From Thermoplasmata archaeon (GTDB lineage Archaea > Thermoplasmatota > Thermoplasmata > Thermoplasmatales > Thermoplasmataceae): a DNA stretch of 6,184 nt. Positions 1-5,282 of the stretch are shown here, piece by piece (the first letter of the stretch is position 1; each line of letters begins with the position of its first letter). Location of the stretch: the NCBI GenBank assembly GCA_021826785.1, contig JAKAYN010000041.1, positions 1 through 6,184 on the forward strand, read 5' to 3'. The notes beneath the pieces were generated by a model, which saw only the letters and a list, made by a program, of their open reading frames with translations, did not search any database and was not told the origin of the DNA. The translations under genes and the position numbers were made by a program.

Positions 1-478
1 TCACATCACCGTTAAACCTTACAATTTATTAAGGCCAGGGGCATATCCCGTTGAGGATATCGAAAAGATATTTGGAAGCATTAATGTCAGCCCTGTGGCA
101 AAAGGTTACAAGGAGGCCACAGTTGCCTTAACCCCGGGAATGAAGTACAGGCATTATGCACCGTCAAAGAAACTTTTGCTCATAGAAAACATAAATGATT
201 TCAGAAGTTTTGTAGCATCTGAATCATCAAAAGACTTTCTTGCACTTTGCTCTAAAGATAATGCAAAATACGTAAAATACGATAAAATTATTCTTGGCTC
301 TGATGTATACGAGGCTGCACATAACCTTTTCTACGATTTTAGATTATTGGATAAAAGTGATAAAGAATACGGCGTTATACATGGTTTTCCAGAAAATGGC
401 ATAGGCTTTGGCCTTATGAACAGAATAAGAAAAGCATCATGGAAGATCATAAAAGACGGTGAACCTATTGAGATTTAA
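1..478 (+). CDS. Sua5/TsaC-type threonylcarbamoyl-AMP synthase, 3' part (5' end outside window)
   Basis: This is the C-terminal 158 residues of a Sua5-type protein. The family uses Thr, bicarbonate and ATP to make threonylcarbamoyl-AMP, the donor for t6A37 of ANN-decoding tRNAs, in the cytoplasm. The reading frame is open from base 2 to the TAA at 476-478. It opens with the end of the YrdC catalytic domain (LLRPGAYPVEDIEKIFG, about bases 26-76). The conserved Sua5 linker PGMKYRHYAP follows at 134-163, then a C-terminal Sua5 domain closing with IGFGLMNRIRKAS. The linker and extra domain mark it as Sua5 rather than the shorter single-domain TsaC/YrdC. Sua5 proteins are usually near 340 residues, so about half lies upstream. 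A GTG at 95 is not the real start, because the conserved YrdC residues are encoded before it. The next gene begins 33 bases downstream with its own promoter-like sequence. Confidence 0.93.
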   Translation, partial: HITVKPYNLLRPGAYPVEDIEKIFGSINVSPVAKGYKEATVALTPGMKYRHYAPSKKLLLIENINDFRSFVASESSKDFLALCSKDNAKYVKYDKIILGSDVYEAAHNLFYDFRLLDKSDKEYGVIHGFPENGIGFGLMNRIRKASWKIIKDGEPIEI

Positions 479-480
479 AT

Positions 481-494
481 AAATATTTATAAAA
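481..494 (+). promoter_or_regulatory. Probable box A (TATA) for the GNAT gene at 512
   Basis: An unbroken A/T stretch containing TTTATAAA (486-493) lies 18 to 31 bases before the ATG at 512. No Shine-Dalgarno sequence lies in between. The spacing is close to that of an archaeal box A for a transcript starting at or near the ATG. It is too short to serve the TTG at 503. No BRE is clear, and A/T-rich runs are common in this genome, so this rests mainly on position. Confidence 0.45.
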
Positions 495-511
495 TGCTTT
501 AATTGTATGCC

Positions 512-1402
512 ATGTCTGAGGTTAAAATCAACTGGGATGTTGTTTTAAAGCCAGAAATAGATTATCTATCAGGTCTTTACAATGATATAGACATTAAAAG
601 TGAGTTTCTGCCAATAATAGAAATGCTTAATAGAAACATTATAAAATCAAGGATAATAGTCAATGGCAATAAACTGATATGCTATGCATATGTTATGGAA
701 TCTCAAACACTTATGGATACAGTATATGCCGATGCTGGTTTCATTGATAAAAATGATATAAATGATATTCGATTAAATTATCTATTTAACTGGATAGATA
801 ACGTTGCTGGCAAGAGAAAGATACTCATGAACAGAATATACAACTCAAATGATCTTCTTGAAGATTATTTAATAAAACATGGATATAAAAAGGCTGTAAG
901 GTACAGATATGGATTGGATCTTAATTCTATAAATTTTAGTTGCAAAAACATATTTTCGTCAATAGAAAATCTTGATTATAACCTTTTCTCTGATGAAGAA
1001 TACAATGCATATAAAGATGGCCCAGATAAATTTCTATTTTCAGAAGTTCCTGAATTCAGGCATGCAGCAACCATCCAACTTTTTAATGGTAAATACGGTG
1101 AAATCATAAAAAATGCATCATTTTTAAAGATGAACAATGGTATAGATGGCGCGGTTATAGCATCAAAAAAGGACGATAATACCGCAATTATAGATACAAT
1201 ATTCGTAAAATCCGGTTTAAGGTCAAATGGCCTGGGCAGAAATCTAATGGAATGCTCAATAATGGCCTTAAAATCACTCAATTATCATATAATAAAACTT
1301 TACGTAAACTCTGAAAACAAACCGGCATTAAATCTATACAAATCACTTGGCTTTGTCAAGGATGATTATCCAGATGATATAATATATTACAAAATACATT
1401 AA
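512..1402 (+). CDS. GNAT-family N-acetyltransferase with two GNAT-like halves
   Basis: This 296-residue protein is predicted to transfer an acetyl group from acetyl-CoA to an unknown amine. The C-terminal half (about 150-296) is a clear GNAT domain. A β-strand (AIIDTIFVK) leads into the acetyl-CoA pyrophosphate-binding motif A, R237-S-N-G240-L-G242. Motif B follows with VNSENKPALNLYKSLGF (265-281). The N-terminal half (about 1-138) resembles a second GNAT fold: a GNKLICYAYV strand, a helix, then KHGYKK and a final RYRYGLDL strand. It lacks the R/QxxGxG/A loop, so it is probably non-catalytic. I start at ATG 512, because the in-frame TTG at 503 is only three codons earlier and is too close to the box A-like sequence at 481-494. 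There are no membrane segments. The substrate cannot be read from the sequence: it could be a small molecule, an antibiotic or a protein N-terminus. Confidence 0.85.
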   Translation: MSEVKINWDVVLKPEIDYLSGLYNDIDIKSEFLPIIEMLNRNIIKSRIIVNGNKLICYAYVMESQTLMDTVYADAGFIDKNDINDIRLNYLFNWIDNVAGKRKILMNRIYNSNDLLEDYLIKHGYKKAVRYRYGLDLNSINFSCKNIFSSIENLDYNLFSDEEYNAYKDGPDKFLFSEVPEFRHAATIQLFNGKYGEIIKNASFLKMNNGIDGAVIASKKDDNTAIIDTIFVKSGLRSNGLGRNLMECSIMALKSLNYHIIKLYVNSENKPALNLYKSLGFVKDDYPDDIIYYKIH

Positions 1403-1412
1403 TTTATTATTC

Positions 1413-1437
1413 ATTATAGTATAATAATTACATTTTT
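1413..1437 (+). terminator. Possible weak terminator after the GNAT gene
   Basis: Eleven bases past the stop codon an all-A/T inverted repeat (ATTATA, G, TATAAT, 1413-1425) is followed by a T5 run at 1433-1437. Archaeal RNA polymerase terminates on T-tracts with little need for a hairpin, so this is plausible. The stem would be very weak, and similar sequence could arise by composition alone. Confidence 0.25.
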
Positions 1438-1457
1438 ACTGACCTTCGAATATTGAG

Positions 1458-1465
1458 TTTATATA
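1458..1465 (+). promoter_or_regulatory. Consensus-like box A upstream of the permease
   Basis: TTTATATA, extended to TTTATATAAATTA (1458-1470), is the best match to an archaeal box A in the window. A start site at the usual spacing would fall near 1488, leaving a leader of about 35 bases before ATG 1523. That leader carries no recognisable Shine-Dalgarno sequence. The element may compete or work together with the second candidate at 1490-1497. Confidence 0.4.
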
Positions 1466-1489
1466 AATTAGCTTTCAAAGTTACACAAC

Positions 1490-1497
1490 TTTTTTAA
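1490..1497 (+). promoter_or_regulatory. Alternative box A for a leaderless permease transcript
   Basis: TTTTTTAA lies 26 to 33 bases before ATG 1523, the spacing expected if transcription starts at or next to the start codon. The T6 run could instead act as a terminator for anything read from upstream. It matches a box A less well than the element at 1458. Confidence 0.35.
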
Positions 1498-1522
1498 TCT
1501 ATTAAGAAATGTTAATATTACC

Positions 1523-2965
1523 ATGATTCGGTCAAGGCTGAGGAAAAACTCTGTTGGTGTGCTTCAGGGTACATTTCAGTCCCTGGGGCAGGTGGCTCCT
1601 GCAGCGGATATAGCAATTCTTCTTGTTGCATCATTTTCGATTGCAGGTGCGCAGACAATACTTGCTGTTATATTTGGATGGCTAATTTATGCATTGTGGA
1701 TGATAACACCTTATCAGCTTTCAAAGTTTAAGTCAAATGCTGGAAGCTATTACGCATATGCGGCATCCGCAACAAAAAATGGAATACTTGGAACACCAAC
1801 CGCACTTAGCTTCCTTTACTATGATATAACCGGCGCGGCATTTGGTATACTTGGATTATCAAGCTTTATATTTTTAATATCACCATCTATAACCCATCTT
1901 AGCTATATATGGATACTGTTCGCGGCAATCTTTACAGCATACATTATAATAATAACATACCTTGGCATAAGGCCATCGTTGAATTATACTGCCATAACTG
2001 GCCTTGCAGAGATTCTTTTCCTGTTAATAGCCGCAATAATTATAATCATTAGGGTTGGACCTGGAAACAGCGCAATTCCATTTGATGTATCAGGAAAGTA
2101 CAGCGTTGGCTTTGCATCAATAATGTTTGCATCAGTCTTTTCTATACTGGATTTCACAGGCAGTGGTGTTGTGACAACAATATCCGAGGAGATAACAAAG
2201 CCAAAGCAGAACATTGGTAAATCAATTGTTTTTGCAATGATAATGACTGCTATTGCATTAATACCTGCAACATATGCCCTGACCGTTGGCTGGGGTGTCG
2301 GCCATATAGCAAGCTTTGCATCAACAAGCGATGCAGGTCTTTTGGTCTTTTCGAAGTATCTTGGGCCTGTGGGTTTGGTTCTTTTGATTATATTTACAAT
2401 AAACAGCTATGTATCAAACGGTGTTTCAAAGGCTACTGCGGTAAGCAGGTGGTGGTACTCAGCTGCTAGGGATAAGATAGTATTTCCAGAGTCAATAGGC
2501 AAGGTAAATCCAAAACACAGAACACCTGCAAACGCGGTTATAGCATGGGCATTAATATCATTTGTGCTTGATGTCTCGGTTGGTCTAATATTTGGGCCAG
2601 AAGACGCGGCCTTTGTTCTTGAGGCTGGAACAGGCATATCAATTATTGCTGTGCACATACTTGCAAACACATCATTAACATTATATGCTACACGTATAAA
2701 TCAGTTTAATTTCTGGAAGCATGGGGTTGCGCCAACTGCTGCAACAATTGTTGGTATTATAGTTCTTTACTTCACCATTGATAGCATAATAAAAAGATGG
2801 ATGTTAAATCCAACCGGTATAAATGATGCATATCTTGCATCATTCATAATAACAATAGTATGGATAGTCTTAGGTGGATTTGCATTTACATACCATTACT
2901 TCAGGAAGATGCCTCAGAGACTTGTAAATGCCGGGGAATTCGATATAGAGAGCGATACATATTAA
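1523..2965 (+). CDS. APC-superfamily amino acid/polyamine permease
   Basis: This 480-residue integral membrane protein belongs to the amino acid-polyamine-organocation transporters, which move amino acids or related amines in symport or exchange. Twelve hydrophobic segments can be placed at about 18-38, 42-63, 90-120, 127-147, 155-177, 195-222, 233-257, 271-297, 332-357, 361-388, 399-420 and 436-459. Family signatures are visible. TM1 begins with GTFQSLGQVAPAADIA, with the helix-breaking region used for substrate binding. SNAGSYYAYA follows TM2. TM6 ends in FTGSGVVTTISEEITKPKQNIGKSI. The cytoplasmic loop AARDKIVFPESIGKVNPKHRTP follows TM8. The short N-terminus (MIRSRLRKN) is basic, consistent with a cytoplasmic location. 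ATG 1523 fits both the family N-terminus and the upstream promoter candidates. Substrate specificity is not readable, and neither neighbour hints at one. Confidence 0.92.
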   Translation: MIRSRLRKNSVGVLQGTFQSLGQVAPAADIAILLVASFSIAGAQTILAVIFGWLIYALWMITPYQLSKFKSNAGSYYAYAASATKNGILGTPTALSFLYYDITGAAFGILGLSSFIFLISPSITHLSYIWILFAAIFTAYIIIITYLGIRPSLNYTAITGLAEILFLLIAAIIIIIRVGPGNSAIPFDVSGKYSVGFASIMFASVFSILDFTGSGVVTTISEEITKPKQNIGKSIVFAMIMTAIALIPATYALTVGWGVGHIASFASTSDAGLLVFSKYLGPVGLVLLIIFTINSYVSNGVSKATAVSRWWYSAARDKIVFPESIGKVNPKHRTPANAVIAWALISFVLDVSVGLIFGPEDAAFVLEAGTGISIIAVHILANTSLTLYATRINQFNFWKHGVAPTAATIVGIIVLYFTIDSIIKRWMLNPTGINDAYLASFIITIVWIVLGGFAFTYHYFRKMPQRLVNAGEFDIESDTY

Positions 2966-2996
2966 TTAATATAAATTATTTTCTCATAAACTATAA

Positions 2997-3004
2997 TTTT
3001 TTAT
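2997..3004 (+). promoter_or_regulatory. Probable box A for the 145-residue hypothetical protein
   Basis: TTTTTTAT lies 23 to 30 bases before ATG 3027, the right spacing for a leaderless transcript, and no Shine-Dalgarno sequence is present. A second A/T element, TTTATAAT (3013-3020), stands 25 to 32 bases before an in-frame GTG at 3045 and could serve that alternative start. The T6 run might also end transcripts from the permease. Confidence 0.4.
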
Positions 3005-3026
3005 TCATATTATTTATAATCATTTG

Positions 3027-3464
3027 ATGGTTACAGCCGATGATGTGGCGTCATATTTTCGCGAGAAGGCTTTTCAGTGGATAATTGCAGATGATAGTAT
3101 AGAAAACCATGTAAAATCCCTCGGTCGTGATGGTCTATCAATGGAATTTGAATCCGATCCAAATTTTCATATAGTGTGTCAGTTTGTTGAGGAGTACAAT
3201 AAACTAAGATTAAGATACACAATAAACAACGCGTTTCAAAGGAATGTAAATTTTATGTTTGGGATACCACTGGTTGGTGCCATGGATATAATAATCGGTG
3301 CCGTTGATGATGCATGCAGAAAGATGTATATAGCCTGCTCTGTTCTAAAGAGTGATGCTGGTCTATTAATCTCTGGTATTGTCATGGGTGTTGTAAAATC
3401 GATGAGTAACATTAGCAGGGAAGATGTATATATTATTAAAAAAACTCATACCAAAGTTAATTAA
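3027..3464 (+). CDS. Hypothetical protein, 145 residues, family not recognised
   Basis: I do not recognise this protein. It is small, soluble-looking and without a signal peptide or convincing membrane helix. Predicted structure by eye is an N-terminal helix (2-17, DDVASYFREKAFQWI), then two strands (about 46-54 and 58-67, NFHIVCQFVEE and KLRLRYTIN). A mixed hydrophobic segment (76-92) precedes a helix (92-106). A final helix (110-127) is followed by a charged tail ending KKTHTKVN. This helix, sheet, helix order recalls YbjN/type III chaperone-like folds, but that is only an impression. Two cysteines (C97, C104) are seven residues apart in the middle helix, and there is no obvious metal site. 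ATG 3027 is preferred over the TTG just before it; GTG 3045 is a possible later start. It ends 20 bases before hemH, so the two may share a transcript. Confidence 0.75.
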   Translation: MVTADDVASYFREKAFQWIIADDSIENHVKSLGRDGLSMEFESDPNFHIVCQFVEEYNKLRLRYTINNAFQRNVNFMFGIPLVGAMDIIIGAVDDACRKMYIACSVLKSDAGLLISGIVMGVVKSMSNISREDVYIIKKTHTKVN

Positions 3465-3484
3465 GTGAAATTTTATTTTAGACC

Positions 3485-4345
3485 ATGCGCAGATTGATTT
3501 TGCTTAGTTATGGCAGCCCTGAGAGCATAGAGGATCTTGGTGAATACCTATCGATGGTATTCTATGGAAACCCAGTGCCGGAAAAAGTTTACAATGAGAA
3601 TAAAAAGAAGTATGAGCTTTACAATGGCAAATCACCATCAAATGATATACTTAAATGCATAGAAAACAAGCTTAAAAAAGCATTATCCGAGTATAACTTT
3701 GATGTAACCCAGGCTTATAAGCACTGGAAGCCTGGCATAGAAACCATTATCGAGGAATCAAAGGACTTTGAAGAGATACTCGCAATTCCGTTGTTTCCAT
3801 TCAGCACAAACAACGTTAAGAATTCATATGAGAAACCATTTAATGGGGCTTTGAATAAATATGGCATAAGATCCAATGTAAAGTTTTTGAACGGTCTTGA
3901 AGATCAGGAGCTTTTATACTCTGCATGGATAGAGAAGATCTCTAGTCATATGTATAATAATTCCCCATTTTTGTTTGTAGCACACAGCCTGCCACTTTAC
4001 AGCGATGAAAGCACCTACAAAAATTTAATAATAAACGCTGCAGAGAGATTGTCAAAAACCTTTCTAAAGGATGAATATTTCTATGGATTCTACAGCCAGG
4101 GCGAGCACGGAAAATGGCTATATCCATCAATATACGATTATATTTATAAATTAAAGGAATACAAAAGTGTAACTGTTATACCAATAGGCTTTATATACGA
4201 ACATTTGGAAATACTGTACGATCTCGATGTTGAGTTTCGTGAAAAGCTTGAGTCATTAAATATATCGTACGACCGCGTTGAAACACCATCATGCAGTGAT
4301 ACGCTAGTAATGGCCATAAGAAATAAGATTCTATCAAACCTTTAA
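3485..4345 (+). CDS. hemH: Ferrochelatase (HemH)
   Basis: This enzyme inserts Fe2+ into a porphyrin at the end of haem synthesis. Conserved landmarks occur in family order: the N-terminal LLSYGSPESIEDL; GKSPSND (48-54); YKHWKP, whose K79-H80 match the K-H pair of Bacillus ferrochelatase; PLFPFSTNNVKNSYEK (102-117); FVAHSLP with catalytic H167; FYSQGEHGKW (202-211); and GFIYEHLEILYDLDVE (235-250), whose E242 matches the second catalytic acid. At 286 residues it is a little shorter than the usual 310 or so and has no C-terminal cysteine cluster for a [2Fe-2S] centre. No targeting sequence or membrane tail is present, so it should be cytoplasmic. Whether the substrate is protoporphyrin or coproporphyrin cannot be decided here, and no other haem genes are in view. 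ATG 3485 gives the normal N-terminus. There is no clear Shine-Dalgarno sequence; GTTAATTA about 22-29 bases upstream is a poor box A. Confidence 0.95.
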   Translation: MRRLILLSYGSPESIEDLGEYLSMVFYGNPVPEKVYNENKKKYELYNGKSPSNDILKCIENKLKKALSEYNFDVTQAYKHWKPGIETIIEESKDFEEILAIPLFPFSTNNVKNSYEKPFNGALNKYGIRSNVKFLNGLEDQELLYSAWIEKISSHMYNNSPFLFVAHSLPLYSDESTYKNLIINAAERLSKTFLKDEYFYGFYSQGEHGKWLYPSIYDYIYKLKEYKSVTVIPIGFIYEHLEILYDLDVEFREKLESLNISYDRVETPSCSDTLVMAIRNKILSNL

Positions 4346-4349
4346 ATAA

Positions 4350-4354
4350 TTTTT
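4350..4354 (+). terminator. T-tract after hemH, possible terminator
   Basis: A T5 run begins four bases past the hemH stop codon and precedes the promoter-like sequence of the next gene. Archaeal termination at T-tracts makes this a reasonable end point for the hemH transcript. There is no supporting hairpin. Confidence 0.25.
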
Positions 4355-4363
4355 ATTGAAAAG

Positions 4364-4371
4364 GATATATA
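4364..4371 (+). promoter_or_regulatory. Probable box A for the EF-Tu-like gene
   Basis: GATATATA lies 21 to 28 bases before ATG 4392 and is preceded by a purine-rich stretch (GAAAAGG, 4358-4364) that could act as a BRE. The position suggests a leaderless or nearly leaderless transcript separate from hemH. Confidence 0.45.
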
Positions 4372-4391
4372 CACATAAAAAATAACCAAGA

Positions 4392-5282
4392 ATGAAATCG
4401 ATAAACCTATTTTCATACAATTCAAGGGATTTTATAAAGGATATTGCAAAATCTGGCACAAAGAGTGATATAGAAATATATCACAGAAAGGATGATGACA
4501 TATTTACAATAATAGAGCCATTAAGGTACCCTGATAAGATTTCATCACTTACAGATTCAATTTACCCCTCACAGGCAGCCATCATAAATGGAAATACAAT
4601 AGATAAAAATCTTGGGGAGGTTCTTGTTGCCCTTCAACTTATGGGTAAAAAGCGTTTATTTATAATATCAAATGATGAAAATAATCAAAAAATATCGAAT
4701 ATATTAAAATCAACTGATTTTGATTATACACTGTTTAATGGCAGGCCGATGGAGCTTCTAAATGAATTAAGAAAATTAAGTTATAATTCCGGAGATAAAA
4801 CATACGTTTTAATAGACCATTTTTTTAAGGTGCGCGGTGTCGGCACAGTTGCACTGGGCTTTGTTTTATCAGGTAAAATAGAGAAACACCAGAAATTAAC
4901 AATCTCTGATATAGACCGTGAGGTAGAGATAAGATCAATACAGATGAATGATATTGATCAGGACTCTGCAGGCCCCGGCTCAAGAGTGGGCCTTGCGTTA
5001 AAAAACATAGAACCGGATGAAATGTCCAGGGGAATGATTCTATCTGATGAACCCTTTCAATATAAAGAAGATCTCAGTGGCGATATAATATATCATGATG
5101 CAGTTAAATCAAGGCTTTCAGAAAACAGCGAGGTCTTTGTATGCACAATGATGAGATACCAACGCGGTTTATTTAAAAATAATAAAATAATGCTTGAGAA
5201 ACGCATTCCGGTAATAGAAGGCTCAGTGGCAATATCAAACAATAATTTTTTTCCAAGGGTATTTGCAAAAATTAATTTTTAA
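4392..5282 (+). CDS. EF-Tu/SelB-related protein with a degenerate GTPase domain
   Basis: This 296-residue protein is related to translation elongation factors of the EF-Tu/SelB group but is unlikely to bind GTP. The clearest part is domain 2 (about 137-218): YVLIDHFFKVRGVGTVALGF, GKIEKHQKL, then REVEIRSIQMNDIDQDSAGPGSRVGLALKNI and MSRGMIL, the standard EF-Tu/SelB β-barrel pattern. The N-terminal 125 residues keep the length and alternating strand-helix look of a G domain. However, the P-loop GxxxxGK(S/T), the DxxG and the NKxD are all missing: the positions where they would fall read FSYNSRDF, EPLRYPDK and IISNDENN. A short C-terminal part (219-296) stands in for domain 3. I infer a domain-2 interaction, perhaps with tRNA, the ribosome or another factor, but no function can be assigned. 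ATG 4392 agrees with the promoter. Its 3' end overlaps that of purD on the other strand by 11 bases. Confidence 0.82.
   Translation: MKSINLFSYNSRDFIKDIAKSGTKSDIEIYHRKDDDIFTIIEPLRYPDKISSLTDSIYPSQAAIINGNTIDKNLGEVLVALQLMGKKRLFIISNDENNQKISNILKSTDFDYTLFNGRPMELLNELRKLSYNSGDKTYVLIDHFFKVRGVGTVALGFVLSGKIEKHQKLTISDIDREVEIRSIQMNDIDQDSAGPGSRVGLALKNIEPDEMSRGMILSDEPFQYKEDLSGDIIYHDAVKSRLSENSEVFVCTMMRYQRGLFKNNKIMLEKRIPVIEGSVAISNNNFFPRVFAKINF
5267..5280. terminator. Palindromic T-tract element at convergent gene ends
   Basis: A perfect 14-bp palindrome, five A, TTAA, five T, spans the last codons of the EF-Tu-like gene and the stop codon of purD. It places a T5 run at the 3' end of each transcript: plus strand 5276-5280 just before that gene's final stop bases, minus strand 5271-5267 directly after the purD stop. 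It could end transcription in both directions. That function is inferred from layout only. Confidence 0.4.

Noticed and set aside
95..97. GTG as the start of a small 127-residue protein
   Set aside because: The frame continues to the window edge and encodes the conserved YrdC end (RPGAYPVEDIEKIFG), so this is an internal codon of a longer gene.
503..511. TTG start for the GNAT gene
   Set aside because: It is three codons before an ATG, and the A/T promoter box ends only 8 bases before it, too close for initiation there without a Shine-Dalgarno sequence.
976..1281. Open frame of 101 residues antisense to the GNAT gene
   Set aside because: It lies fully inside a well-supported gene, its protein has no recognisable domain, and it has no promoter or ribosome-binding evidence.
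1984..2670. Two open frames antisense to the permease (1984-2214 and 2407-2670)
   Set aside because: They mirror the codon pattern of a conserved membrane protein and show no motif of their own.
3031..3222. Open frame of 63 residues antisense to the 145-residue protein
   Set aside because: The plus-strand gene has a better placed promoter and start, and the antisense frame has no recognisable features.
3465..3484. Separate promoter for hemH
   Set aside because: Only a poor box (GTTAATTA, overlapping the previous stop codon) is available at the right distance, so I did not list it as a feature. Co-transcription with the preceding gene is equally likely.
3942..4130. Open frame of 62 residues antisense to hemH
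   Set aside because: It overlaps the conserved catalytic region of ferrochelatase and is a shadow of it.
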